A stretch of DNA of 64,000 bases from Streptomyces hokutonensis (GTDB taxonomy: Bacteria > Actinomycetota > Actinomycetes > Streptomycetales > Streptomycetaceae), in assembly GCF_000376565.1 (NCBI RefSeq), contig NZ_BARG01000030.1:1-64000 (forward strand). Reading direction: 5' to 3'. The notes beneath the pieces were generated by a model. That model was given only the letters and a program-made list of their open reading frames with translations, was not told the origin of the DNA and did not search any database. Positions 42,278 to 50,814 of this stretch are shown piece by piece (position 1 is the first letter of the stretch; the number at the start of each line of letters is the position of its first letter). A program made the translations under genes and the position numbers.

Positions 42278-42999
42278 TCGGCCCGGCCTTCCGCTTCGGT
42301 GACCGGGGGAAGGTGGACCGTGTTCACGCGGCGGCCGTCGAGGAGCGACACCGTGCGGTCCGCGAGGGCCGCCGTCTCCGCCTCGTGGGTCGCGAGGACG
42401 ACCGTGATGCCGTGCGAGCGGGCCGCGGTGGTGAGCGTGCGCAGGACGTGGGCGCGGTCCGCGCGGTGCAGCGGGGCGGTCGGCTCGTCGGCGAACAGGA
42501 CCGTCGGCGCCGGGGCCAGCGCGCGGGCGATCGAGACGCGCTGGCGTTCGGCCTGGCGCAGTTCGTGGGGGCGCTTGCGGGCGTGCTCGCCGATGTCGAG
42601 GCGGTCCAGCCACTCCAGGGCGGCGGTCTTGGCGCGACGGCGGCTGGTGCCGCGCAGCATGAGGGGGAGGGCCGCGTTCTCCCAGACGTTCAGCTCCGGG
42701 ACGAGCACGGGCGCCGGGTCGATCCAGCCGAAGCGGTCGCGGCGCAGCCGCTCGCGGGTCATCGGGCCCATGGTGTGCACGGGCACGCTGTTGAACCAGA
42801 CCTCGCCGCGGTTCGGGCGCTCAAGACCGGAGAGGCAGCGCAGCAGGGTCGTCTTGCCGCTGCCGCGCGGGCCGTTGACGGCGAGGATCTCGCCCTCCCG
42901 GACGCCGAGCGAGACCCCGCTGAGCGCGGGCGTTCCGTCGTGGTGCTGGAAGTGCAGGGCACGTGCCCAGAGCACGTCGTTGTCCGGCGGGGCCACCAT
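42259..42999 (-). CDS. ABC transporter ATP-binding protein with degenerate signature
   Basis: The 246-aa ATPase has Walker A GPRGSGKT and Walker B VLFADEPT. However, the LSGGQ signature is replaced by LRQAERQRV, and the D-loop reads APLH instead of SALD. It therefore belongs to the MacB/LolD-type exporters but with a non-canonical dimer interface. The ATG at 42999 starts MVAPPDNDVLW. It lies upstream of the coupled permease. Confidence 0.78.
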   Translation of the reverse strand: MVAPPDNDVLWARALHFQHHDGTPALSGVSLGVREGEILAVNGPRGSGKTTLLRCLSGLERPNRGEVWFNSVPVHTMGPMTRERLRRDRFGWIDPAPVLVPELNVWENAALPLMLRGTSRRRAKTAALEWLDRLDIGEHARKRPHELRQAERQRVSIARALAPAPTVLFADEPTAPLHRADRAHVLRTLTTAARSHGITVVLATHEAETAALADRTVSLLDGRRVNTVHLPPVTEAEGRAECSLSV

Positions 43000-43119
43000 G
43001 CGCGTACACCTCGTTCAGATCCGTTTTCCCGTATCGCATCCCCCGTCCGGGGGAACGAAGAGGGGGCCGATCGGTCACTGGCACGCTAAGGAGCGGTCGG
43101 CGGGAGCCCGGACAGCACA

Positions 43120-43165
43120 CGGCCCCGGGCCGCCGTTTCTCACTCGAACGGCGGCGCCGGGGCCG
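43120..43165 (-). terminator. Terminator after the aminotransferase gene
   Basis: An 18/19-nt stem with one bulge (43120-43137 with 43147-43165) and a 9-nt loop lies about 40 bp beyond the leftward aminotransferase stop. Confidence 0.65.
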
Positions 43166-43201
43166 GTGTTGATCATCCAGAAGGAAGATCTGAACCTGGG
43201 G

Positions 43202-44581
43202 TCAGAGCTTCGTCCAGGCCTCCGTCAGCACCTGGCGGACGATGCCCTCGATCTCGTCGAAGGTCGACTGGTCGGAGATCAGCGGCGGCGACAGCTGGAT
43301 CACTGGGTCACCGCGGTCGTCGGCGCGGCAGTACAGGCCGTACTCGAAGAGCTTCTTGGAGACGAAGCCGTAGAGCACGCGCTCCGACTCCTCGTCCGTG
43401 AAGGTCTCCTTGGTGGCCTTGTCCTTGACGAGCTCGATGCCGTAGAAGAAGCCGTTGCCGCGGACGTCGCCGACGATCGGGAGGTCGTGCAGCTTCTGGA
43501 GGGTCTGGAGGAAGTTGGCCTCGTTGTCGAGGACGTGCTGGTTGAGGCCCTCGCGCTCGAAGATGTCGAGGTTGGCGAGGCCGACCGCGGCGGAGACCGG
43601 GTGGCCGCCGAAGGTGTAGCCGTGCAGGAAGGTGTTGTCGCCCTTGTAGAACGGCTCGGCCAGGCGGTCGGAGATGATGCAGGCGCCGATCGGGGAGTAG
43701 CCCGAGGTCATGCCCTTGGCGCAGGTGATCATGTCCGGCACGTAGTCGAACTTGTCGCAGGCGAACATCGTTCCGAGGCGGCCGAAGGCGCAGATGACCT
43801 CGTCGGAGACCAGGAGTACGTCGTACTGGTCGCAGATCTCGCGCACGCGCCGGAAGTAGCCGGGCGGGGGCGGGAAGCAGCCGCCGGCGTTCTGCACCGG
43901 CTCCAGGAAGACCGCGGCGACCGTCTCCGGGCCCTCGAACAGGATCTGCTGCTCGATCTGGTCGGCGGCCCAGCGGCCGAAGGCCTCCGGGTCGTCGCCG
44001 AAGAGCGGGGCGCGGTAGATGTTGGTGTTCGGGACCTTGTGCGCGCCCGGGACGAGCGGCTCGAACGGGGCCTTCAGGGCCGGGAGTCCGGTGATGGACA
44101 GGGCGCCCTGCGGGGTGCCGTGGTAGGCGACCGCGCGGGAGATGACCTTGTACTTGGTGGGCTTGCCCTGGAGCTTGAAGTACTGCTTGGCGAGCTTCCA
44201 GGCGGTCTCGACCGCCTCGCCGCCGCCGGTGGTGAAGAAGACCTTGTTCAGGTCGCCGGGCGCGTAGTGCGCGAGACGCTCCGCCAGCTCCACGGCCTTG
44301 GGGTGGGCGTACGACCAGATGGGGAAGAACGCCAGCTCCTGCGCCTGCTTGGCGGCGGTCTCGGCCAGCTCGGCGCGGCCGTGACCGGCCTGGACCACGA
44401 ACAGACCCGCGAGACCGTCGAGGTAGCGCTTGCCCTTGTCGTCGTAGATGTAGGTGCCCTCACCACGGACGATCGTGGGAACGGGCGCGTTCTCGTACGA
44501 GGACATGCGGGTGAAGTGCATCCACAGGTGGTCGTACGCGGTGCGGCTGAGGTCCTTGCTCACGGTTATCGGGTTCCCCAC
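43202..44581 (-). CDS. Class III PLP aminotransferase (putrescine/GABA catabolism)
   Basis: The 459-aa enzyme has the omega-transaminase layout: YLDGLAGLFVVQAGHGR at the start, HGTPQGALSITG, LLVSDEVICAFGRLGTM, and the PLP lysine in MITCAKGMTSGYSPIGA. Homologues at this locus (S. coelicolor SCO5655, from memory) take part in polyamine and GABA breakdown, probably converting putrescine or GABA with pyruvate or 2-oxoglutarate. Its start overlaps the end of the Lrp gene by 16 bp. Confidence 0.85.
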   Translation of the reverse strand: MGNPITVSKDLSRTAYDHLWMHFTRMSSYENAPVPTIVRGEGTYIYDDKGKRYLDGLAGLFVVQAGHGRAELAETAAKQAQELAFFPIWSYAHPKAVELAERLAHYAPGDLNKVFFTTGGGEAVETAWKLAKQYFKLQGKPTKYKVISRAVAYHGTPQGALSITGLPALKAPFEPLVPGAHKVPNTNIYRAPLFGDDPEAFGRWAADQIEQQILFEGPETVAAVFLEPVQNAGGCFPPPPGYFRRVREICDQYDVLLVSDEVICAFGRLGTMFACDKFDYVPDMITCAKGMTSGYSPIGACIISDRLAEPFYKGDNTFLHGYTFGGHPVSAAVGLANLDIFEREGLNQHVLDNEANFLQTLQKLHDLPIVGDVRGNGFFYGIELVKDKATKETFTDEESERVLYGFVSKKLFEYGLYCRADDRGDPVIQLSPPLISDQSTFDEIEGIVRQVLTEAWTKL

Positions 44582-45081
44582 ATGTAGGTCTGCTTCTTGA
44601 GCTTCAGATAAACGAAGCTCTCGGTGGAGCGCACTCCGGGCAGCGCCCGAATGCGTTTGTTGATGACGTCCAGCAGGTGGTCGTCGTCCTCGCAGACGAT
44701 CTCGGCGAGGAGGTCGTACGAGCCCGCGGTCATCACCACGTACTCCACTTCCGGCATGGCCGTCAGCGCGTCCGCCACGTTCTCGACATCGCCCTCGACG
44801 TTGACACCGACCATCGCCTGTCTGCGGAAGCCCACGGTGAGCGGGTCCGTGACGGCGACGATCTGCATCACGCCCTGGTCGAGCAGCTTCTGGACGCGCT
44901 GGCGCACGGCCGCCTCGGAGAGGCCGACGGCCTTGCCGATCGCGGCGTACGGTCGGCGGCCGTCCTCCTGGAGCTGTTCGATGATGGCGAGGGAGACGGA
45001 ATCCAGATGCGGAGTCCCGTTCCTGGACTCGCGGGAGTCCCTGTGTTCTGCGCTACGACTGGCCACGGCTTCACTGTGCAC
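44566..45081 (-). CDS. Lrp/AsnC-family transcriptional regulator
   Basis: The 171-aa protein has an N-terminal winged helix (SVSLAIIEQLQEDGRRPYAA then GLSEAAVRQRVQKLL) and a C-terminal RAM/ligand domain (MPEVEYVVMTAGSYDLLAEI). It should control the divergent aldehyde dehydrogenase and the coupled aminotransferase. GTG 45081 is preferred; a TTG at 45102 is an alternative. The gene order Lrp-aminotransferase with a divergent aldehyde dehydrogenase is conserved in streptomycetes. Confidence 0.85.
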   Translation of the reverse strand: MHSEAVASRSAEHRDSRESRNGTPHLDSVSLAIIEQLQEDGRRPYAAIGKAVGLSEAAVRQRVQKLLDQGVMQIVAVTDPLTVGFRRQAMVGVNVEGDVENVADALTAMPEVEYVVMTAGSYDLLAEIVCEDDDHLLDVINKRIRALPGVRSTESFVYLKLKKQTYMWGTR

Positions 45082-45176
45082 GACGTCTCGACCGTTCCGC
45101 AAGGCCGCTTCGATGAAATTCGTTGTTTACAAGGTCGAGACTTGCGGATTTCGTAGTCTTGGCGCGACCGGGGGTG

Positions 45177-45204
45177 TTGAAAACGTGGGCCGGGCGATTA
45201 GTGT
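45177..45204 (+). promoter_or_regulatory. Candidate promoter of the aldehyde dehydrogenase
   Basis: TTGAAA (45177-45182), a 16-bp spacer and TAGTGT (45199-45204) give a plausible housekeeping promoter 43 bp before GTG 45247. The Lrp gene diverges from here. Confidence 0.5.
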
Positions 45205-45246
45205 GGGTGTCTCAGTGATTGGACACCTGAACTTGGAGGGCCGGCA

Positions 45247-46686
45247 GTGAGCACCGAGCTGCGTCGTCTGCGCAATTACATCGACGGTGAGTTCCGGGAC
45301 GCCGCCGACGGACGGACCACCGAGGTGGTCAACCCGGCGACCGGCGAGGCGTACGCCACCGCCCCGCTGTCCGGAGCGGCGGACGTGGACGCCGCGATGG
45401 CGGCCGCCGCGGCGGCCTTCCCGGCCTGGCGGGACGAGACTCCCGCGGCGCGCCAGCGGGCCCTGCTGAAGATCGCGGACGCGTTCGAGGAGCGGGCCGA
45501 GGAACTGATCGCGGCCGAGGTGGAGAACACCGGCAAGCCGATCGGGCTGACCCGCTCCGAGGAAATCCCGCCGATGGTCGACCAGATCCGCTTCTTCGCG
45601 GGCGCGGCCCGGATGCTCGAGGGCCGTTCGGCCGGCGAGTACATGGAGGGCATGACCTCGATCATCCGGCGCGAGCCGATCGGCGTCTGCGCGCAGGTCG
45701 CGCCGTGGAACTACCCGATGATGATGGCCGTGTGGAAGTTCGCGCCGGCGCTGGCGGCCGGTAACACGGTGGTGTTGAAGCCCTCGGACACCACCCCCGC
45801 CTCCACCGTCCTGATCGCCGAGATCATCGGCTCGATCCTCCCCAAGGGCGTCTTCAACGTCGTCACCGGCGACCGCGACACCGGCCGCCTGATGGTCGAG
45901 CACCACACCCCGGCGATGGCCTCCATCACCGGCTCCGTACGCGCCGGCATGTCGGTCGCCGAGTCCGCGTCCAAGGACCTCAAGCGGGTCCACCTGGAAC
46001 TGGGCGGCAAGGCCCCCGTCGTCGTCTTCGAGGACACCGACATCGCCAAGGCCGTCGAGGACATCTCGGTCGCGGGCTTCTTCAACGCCGGGCAGGACTG
46101 TACGGCGGCCACGCGCGTGCTCGTACAGGAGGGCATCCACGACGAGTTCGTGGCCGCGCTCGCCAAGGCGGCGGCCGAGACGAAGACCGGGCAGCCGGAC
46201 GACGAGGACGTGCTGTACGGGCCGCTCAACAACCCGAACCAGCTCAAGCAGGTGACCGGCTTCATCGAGCGGCTGCCCGCGCACGCGAAGGTGGAGTCGG
46301 GCGGTCACCGGGTCGGCGAGGTCGGATACTTCTACGCCCCGACCGTCGTCTCCGGCCTCAAGCAGGACGACGAGATCATCCAGAACGAGGTCTTCGGGCC
46401 CGTCATCACCGTCCAGTCGTTCACGGACGAGGCGCAGGCGATCGAGTGGGCGAACGGCGTCGACTACGCCCTCGCGTCCTCGGTGTGGACGAAGGACCAC
46501 GCGCGGGCGATGCGGCTGTCGAAGGCGCTGGACTTCGGCTGCGTGTGGATCAACACCCACATCCCGCTGGTCGCGGAGATGCCGCACGGCGGCTTCAAGA
46601 AGTCCGGCTACGGCAAGGACCTCTCGGCCTACGGCTTCGAGGACTACACGCGGATCAAGCACGTGATGACCTCGCTGGGCGAGTAG
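45247..46686 (+). CDS. Aldehyde dehydrogenase, probably gamma-aminobutyraldehyde dehydrogenase
   Basis: The 479-aa NAD(P)-dependent enzyme has catalytic Cys285 in NAGQDCTA and Glu251 in LELGGK. PWNYPMMMAVWKFAPALA and EVFGPVITVQSF are further family blocks. The N-terminus RLRNYIDGEFRDA and the pairing with the aminotransferase and Lrp point to oxidation of 4-aminobutanal to GABA in putrescine degradation. GTG 45247 is the start (GGAGGGCCGGCAGTG). A strong terminator follows. Confidence 0.88.
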   Translation: MSTELRRLRNYIDGEFRDAADGRTTEVVNPATGEAYATAPLSGAADVDAAMAAAAAAFPAWRDETPAARQRALLKIADAFEERAEELIAAEVENTGKPIGLTRSEEIPPMVDQIRFFAGAARMLEGRSAGEYMEGMTSIIRREPIGVCAQVAPWNYPMMMAVWKFAPALAAGNTVVLKPSDTTPASTVLIAEIIGSILPKGVFNVVTGDRDTGRLMVEHHTPAMASITGSVRAGMSVAESASKDLKRVHLELGGKAPVVVFEDTDIAKAVEDISVAGFFNAGQDCTAATRVLVQEGIHDEFVAALAKAAAETKTGQPDDEDVLYGPLNNPNQLKQVTGFIERLPAHAKVESGGHRVGEVGYFYAPTVVSGLKQDDEIIQNEVFGPVITVQSFTDEAQAIEWANGVDYALASSVWTKDHARAMRLSKALDFGCVWINTHIPLVAEMPHGGFKKSGYGKDLSAYGFEDYTRIKHVMTSLGE

Positions 46687-46707
46687 GTGTTACGAGCGTA
46701 AGTGCGT

Positions 46708-46739
46708 GGCCCCGGACGGGAGTTGATCCGTCCGGGGCC
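46708..46739. terminator. Bidirectional terminator after the aldehyde dehydrogenase
   Basis: A 12-bp perfect stem (46708-46719 with 46728-46739) lies between convergent genes. Confidence 0.8.
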
Positions 46740-46762
46740 GCGCCGTTCCCCCCTCCGGATGG

Positions 46763-47371
46763 TCAGGAGTTCTCGAAGGCGCGGGTGAGGGAGGGCAGTT
46801 CGGAGGTGACCTTTCCGGGCTTGCCCGGCGTGCCTGCCTTGCCGGGGGTCGGCAGGGGCGGCAGGTCGGCCGGGTTCGGGAAGGTGAGGCCGGCCTTCTC
46901 CAGGACGGGTGCACAGGTGGTGACGGCCTTCTTGTAGCCGGCCGTCGTCGGGTCGAAGTCCCCCTTGGCGACCGTCACTTGAAGGCTGACGTGCCCCGCC
47001 GAGTCCTTGGCCGCGTGGAAGCCGGGGAAGACGGTCTGGCCCTGCCCGCGCATGCAGCGGGCGAAGTGCTTGTTCGCGGTGTTGAGATCGCCCGGCGCCT
47101 TCGAGGTCGGGTGGTAGGCGACCGCGAAGGCCACGTGGCGGGGAGACGCGAAGTGTTTGCCGCCGCCCGAGCCCTTCGCGGTGGTCACGCCGGAGCCGGA
47201 GCCGGAGCCGAATTCGAAGCCGGAGCCGGAGCCGGAGCCGGACACAACGGTCGTACGGGGTGCGGTGGTTGTCGTGCCGGAAGCCTGTGCCGCCGTCGTG
47301 CCGAGCGCGGCGGCCGACAGTACGGCGATCCCGAGGGCGATCCGCTGCGGCCTGGTCGCCAGAGCGCGCAT
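46763..47371 (-). CDS. Secreted protein of unknown function
   Basis: The 202-aa protein has a Sec signal peptide (MRALATRPQRIALGIAVLSA...). A low-complexity Gly/Ser stretch is followed by a compact domain. HFARCMRGQGQTVFPGF resembles the C-M-R...FP motif of a common actinobacterial secreted/lipoprotein family. Two further cysteines may form disulfides. ATG 47371 is the start. The promoter region is shared with the divergent two-component system, and an inverted repeat lies between them. Confidence 0.65.
   Translation of the reverse strand: MRALATRPQRIALGIAVLSAAALGTTAAQASGTTTTAPRTTVVSGSGSGSGFEFGSGSGSGVTTAKGSGGGKHFASPRHVAFAVAYHPTSKAPGDLNTANKHFARCMRGQGQTVFPGFHAAKDSAGHVSLQVTVAKGDFDPTTAGYKKAVTTCAPVLEKAGLTFPNPADLPPLPTPGKAGTPGKPGKVTSELPSLTRAFENS
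47187..47243. repeat. GGCTCC-type microsatellite
   Basis: The secreted protein gene contains two runs of the six-base unit ccggag/ctccgg, separated by GAATTCGAAG. They encode the SGSGSGSG-FEFG-SGSGSG segment. Unit copy number may vary between strains. Confidence 0.6.
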
Positions 47372-47438
47372 GGTTCCTCCTGCTGGTGTGCGGTTGCGGT
47401 GTGCGGGTGTCGCTGGACGTGGCCCACACAACCGCCCC

Positions 47439-47485
47439 GGCGGTTACACCACGGGAACGGCCGCCCTTATACCCGTGTAACCGCC
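47439..47485. promoter_or_regulatory. Inverted repeat operator between the secreted protein and response regulator genes
   Basis: GGCGGTTACAC (47439-47449) and GTGTAACCGCC (47475-47485) form a perfect 11-bp inverted repeat with a 25-bp centre. A -10-like TTATAC (47467-47472) lies inside. A matching GGCGGTTAC half-site occurs again at 49455-49463, before the polyamine-binding gene. Confidence 0.55.
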
Positions 47486-47505
47486 CGCCCGTCACACTGA
47501 CGGCC

Positions 47506-48162
47506 ATGCGTGTGCTGGTGGTCGAGGACCACGAAGAACTCGCCGAGACCGTGGCGGCGGGCCTGCGCCGCGAGGGCATGGCGGTCGACCTCGCCTTCGA
47601 CGGTCCTACGGCCCTGGAGCGCGCGGAGATCAACGGCTACGACGTCGTCGTGCTCGACCGCGATCTGCCCGGGGTCCACGGCGACCAGGTGTGCCGGACG
47701 CTCGCGGCGGGGGACAACCGGGCGCGGGTGCTGATGCTCACCGCGTCCGGGACGGTTGCCGACCGGGTCGCGGGGCTCGGTCTCGGGGCCGACGACTATC
47801 TGCCCAAGCCGTTCGCGTTCACCGAACTCGTCGCCCGGATAAGGGCGTTGGCCCGCCGTGCGCAGCCCGCGCTGCCGCCGGTCCTGGTCCGCGGCGAACT
47901 CCGGCTCGACCCGGCCCGCCGGGAAGCCACCCGGGCCGGCTGCCAACTGCCCCTCAGCCCCAAGGAGTTCGCCGTACTGGAACTCCTGCTCGGCGCGCAG
48001 GGGACGGTCGTGTCCACCGAGGAACTCCTGGAGCGGGCCTGGGACGAAGCCGCCGACCCCTTCAGCCAGACCGTGAAGGTGACCGTCAGCAGACTGCGCC
48101 GGAAGCTGGGGGAGCCGCCGCTGGTGGAGACGGTGGAACGGGCGGGGTATCGGATCCGATGA
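47506..48162 (+). CDS. OmpR-family two-component response regulator
   Basis: The 218-aa regulator has a receiver domain with acidic pocket VVEDHEE, phospho-acceptor Asp51 (VVVLDRDLPGVHG), Thr in MLTASG and Lys in LPKPFAF. The C-terminal winged helix shows SPKEFAVLELLL and VSRLRRKLG. ATG 47506 follows the inverted repeat. Its stop overlaps the sensor kinase start. The target is unknown but likely includes the divergent secreted protein gene. Confidence 0.9.
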   Translation: MRVLVVEDHEELAETVAAGLRREGMAVDLAFDGPTALERAEINGYDVVVLDRDLPGVHGDQVCRTLAAGDNRARVLMLTASGTVADRVAGLGLGADDYLPKPFAFTELVARIRALARRAQPALPPVLVRGELRLDPARREATRAGCQLPLSPKEFAVLELLLGAQGTVVSTEELLERAWDEAADPFSQTVKVTVSRLRRKLGEPPLVETVERAGYRIR

Positions 48163-49451
48163 GGATGAGGATGAGCGCGAGGGGGCAGACGGCACCACGG
48201 GTGGGTGGCCGGCTGTCGGGTTCGGTGGGGGCCCGGGCGGTCGTGCGGGGGATGCGGCTGCGTGGGCCGCGGACGGTTCGGTGGCGGCTGACCCTGCTCT
48301 ACAGCTCGCTGTTCGTGGTGGCCGGGGCGCTGTTGCTGGCGTTCACCTATCTCCTGTACGCGCACAACAGTGCTGGGCAGGCCGCCACCACCTTCGAGGG
48401 GCCCCGGCTGGTGAGCGGGGTACCCGGTGCGGACGCCGGGCCGACCGTCACCGCAGTGGTCGCCGCCGTTCGCGCGGACCAGCGGCACCAACTGCTCGTC
48501 GAGGCCTGTGTCGCGCTCGCGGTGATGGCGCTGGCCTCGCTCGCGCTGGGCTGGCTGATGGCCGGCCGGGTGCTGTCGCCGCTGCGCGCGATGACGGCCT
48601 CGGCGCGCCGGATCTCCGCCGACAACCTGCACGAACGGCTCGCGGTACCCGGCCCGGACGACGAGTTGAAGGCGGTGGCGGACACCTTCGACGCCGTACT
48701 GGCAAGGCTGGAGGGCGCGTTCGAGGCGCAGAAGCAGTTCGTCGCCAACGCCTCGCACGAACTGCGCACCCCGCTCACGCTCCAGCAGACCATCGTGGAC
48801 GTCACCCTCGCCGACGTAGACGCACCGGCGCCGGTGCTGCGCGCGGCGCTGGCCCGGGTGCGGGCGGCCGGGCAGGAGCAGGAGCGGCTGATCGACGCGC
48901 TGTTGACGCTGGCGCGCAGTCAACGCGGGCTCGAGACAAGGGAGTTCGTGGATCTCGCCACGGTCGTGGCGGAGCGGTTGCGAGGTGTGGAGCTGTCCGT
49001 GCGGGCCCGGCTCGAATCCGCTCCCGTCCTCGGTGATCCGCAGCTCGTCGAGCGGCTGGTCGTCAACCTCACCGACAACGCCGTACGGCACAACCTCCCG
49101 GCGGGGGAGGGGAGTTGGGTGAGCGTGTGGACCGGGCTGGACGCGCGGGGGCGGCCCGGGCTGCGGATCGAGAACAGCGGGCCGGTGATTGCGGCCGACC
49201 AGGCCGCGGGACTGTTCCAGCCGTTCCGGAGACTGGGCGCGGAACGCGTCGGGAAGCGGGACGGCAGGCGGGAAGGGCTCGGTCTCGGGATGTCCATCGT
49301 GGCGGCGGTCGTCGCCGCGCACGGCGGACGGGTACGGGCGCGGACCCGGCCGCAGGGCGGGCTTGTGGTGGAGGTGAGCCTGCCGCCGTACGTCCCGCCG
49401 TACGCCCCGGCGGAGCACCCGAGCCCGGCGCACGCCGCACCGGCCGTGTGA
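48159..49451 (+). CDS. Two-component sensor histidine kinase
   Basis: The 430-aa kinase has TM1 (about 44-67), an extracellular loop of about 45 residues, TM2 (about 113-135), a HAMP domain, and HisKA with His200 in NASHELRTPL. The ATPase domain has N-box LTDNAVRHN and G-box REGLGLGMSIVAAVV. The stimulus is unknown; the short sensor loop suggests membrane or small-molecule sensing. Its start overlaps the regulator stop (ATGA); ATG 48171 is an alternative with a better ribosome-binding site. Confidence 0.9.
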   Translation: MRMRMSARGQTAPRVGGRLSGSVGARAVVRGMRLRGPRTVRWRLTLLYSSLFVVAGALLLAFTYLLYAHNSAGQAATTFEGPRLVSGVPGADAGPTVTAVVAAVRADQRHQLLVEACVALAVMALASLALGWLMAGRVLSPLRAMTASARRISADNLHERLAVPGPDDELKAVADTFDAVLARLEGAFEAQKQFVANASHELRTPLTLQQTIVDVTLADVDAPAPVLRAALARVRAAGQEQERLIDALLTLARSQRGLETREFVDLATVVAERLRGVELSVRARLESAPVLGDPQLVERLVVNLTDNAVRHNLPAGEGSWVSVWTGLDARGRPGLRIENSGPVIAADQAAGLFQPFRRLGAERVGKRDGRREGLGLGMSIVAAVVAAHGGRVRARTRPQGGLVVEVSLPPYVPPYAPAEHPSPAHAAPAV

Positions 49452-49560
49452 ACTGGCGGTTACTTCACAGACAACCGATCGACAAGGTGTCGGGTCCGCG
49501 GGGAGCCGCTGGACGCAGCGTCCATTGATCGGACCCAGGTCGGCGCGTCATGCTGCGCGG

Positions 49561-50751
49561 GTGCCCAAGACTCCGAAGCCGTACGCGCCCTCCCGCCGCT
49601 CCCTGCTGCGCGGGGTCGGCTCCGCCGCCGCGCTCGGCGCCCTCGCCGGATGCGGTGTGCCCGCCGCCTATGTGAAGGCGGGCGACCGTGCCGGTGCCGA
49701 TCTGTCAGCCACGGACAAGCGGCTGACCTGGGCGAACTGGCCGCTGTACATCGACACCGATGACAACGACGAGACCAGGCGGCCCACGCTCGACGCCTTC
49801 GAGAAGCGCACCGGGATCTCCGTCGACTACATCGAGGAGATCAACGACAACGACGAGTTCTTCGGCAAGATCAGCCCGGCCCTGATGAACCACCAGCAGA
49901 CCGGCCGCGACCTGATCGTCATGAGCGACTGGATGTGCGCGCGGTTCGTCCGCCTCGGCTGGGTCCAGCGGATGGACCGGGCGGCGCAGCCCAACGTGGC
50001 GAAGTACCTCGACCCGCAGCTCAGCTCGCCGGCCTTCGACCCGGGCCGCCGCTACACGGTGCCGTGGCAGTCGGGCATCACCGGCATCGCGTACAACCAC
50101 CGCAAGCTCGGCCGCGAGATCCGGCACGTCTCCGACCTGTGGGCGAGCGACCTCAAGGGCCGGGTCACGCTGCTCTCCGGGCTCGACGAGGCGTTCGCGC
50201 TGCTGATGCAGGGCAACGGCGTCGACATCACCAAGTGGACCGCCGCCGACTTCCACAAGGTGTGCGACCAGGTCCAGACCCAGATCAGCAGGAAGCAGAT
50301 CCGCCGCTTCACCGGCAACGACTACACCAAGGACCTGGTCAGCGGCGACGTCCTGGCCTGTCAGGCGTACTCCGGCGACGTGATCCAGCTCCAGGCCGAC
50401 AACCCGGACATCCGCTTCGTCGTCCCCGAGGAGGGCGCCGAGCTCTGGGCGGACTCCCTGATGATCCCCGACCTGGCCCGCCACAAGATCAACGCCGAAA
50501 AGCTGGTCGACTACTACTACGACCCCGAGGTCGCCGCCGAACTCGCCGCCTGGGTCAACTACGTCTGCCCCGTCCCCGCCGCCCAGGACGTCCTCGCGTC
50601 CTCCAAGGACAAGGACACCGCGGCCCTCGCCGAAAACCCCCTGATCTTCCCGGACGCGACCATGCGCAAGCACCTCGCCATCGCCCGCGACATCACGTCG
50701 ACGGAACGGGTGGAGTTCGCGAAGGAGTGGAACAAGATCGTGGGGTTGTAG
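49561..50751 (+). CDS. Polyamine (PotD-like) substrate-binding lipoprotein
   Basis: The 396-aa protein has a twin-arginine signal (SRRSLLRG at 11-18) ending in lipobox LAGC (Cys31). The fold resembles PotD/PotF spermidine/putrescine-binding proteins, with RLTWANWPLYIDTDDN, GTP-like PWQSGITGIAYN and WADSLMIPDLARH. GTG 49561 is used; an upstream ATG at 49525 would break the Tat signal. The genes for its permeases and ATPase are not seen nearby. It sits beside putrescine catabolism genes but is separated from them by the two-component system. Confidence 0.86.
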   Translation: MPKTPKPYAPSRRSLLRGVGSAAALGALAGCGVPAAYVKAGDRAGADLSATDKRLTWANWPLYIDTDDNDETRRPTLDAFEKRTGISVDYIEEINDNDEFFGKISPALMNHQQTGRDLIVMSDWMCARFVRLGWVQRMDRAAQPNVAKYLDPQLSSPAFDPGRRYTVPWQSGITGIAYNHRKLGREIRHVSDLWASDLKGRVTLLSGLDEAFALLMQGNGVDITKWTAADFHKVCDQVQTQISRKQIRRFTGNDYTKDLVSGDVLACQAYSGDVIQLQADNPDIRFVVPEEGAELWADSLMIPDLARHKINAEKLVDYYYDPEVAAELAAWVNYVCPVPAAQDVLASSKDKDTAALAENPLIFPDATMRKHLAIARDITSTERVEFAKEWNKIVGL

Positions 50752-50769
50752 GGGGGGCGCGTCCTGCCC

Positions 50770-50814
50770 TGTGACGAGGATTTTTAGTTGGCACAAAAGA
50801 GGGATAGTTGGCAC
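50770..50814. mobile_element. Candidate transposon end of the Tn7/Tn5053 type
   Basis: Within the low-GC gap after the polyamine-binding gene, TGTGACGA (50770-50777) resembles the Tn7 terminal 8-mer. It is followed by two direct copies of TAGTTGGCAC (50785-50794 and 50805-50814) exactly 20 bp apart. Spaced direct repeats near a TGT terminus are typical of TnsB/TniA-binding ends. No opposite end or flanking duplication was found, so this is a hypothesis. Confidence 0.35.

Noticed and set aside
40511..44587. Very long open frame on the + strand (1358 codons) opposite several genes
   Set aside because: It spans real minus-strand genes with clear families (VOC, ABC transporter, aminotransferase); its translation is Glu/Arg/Gly-rich shadow sequence.
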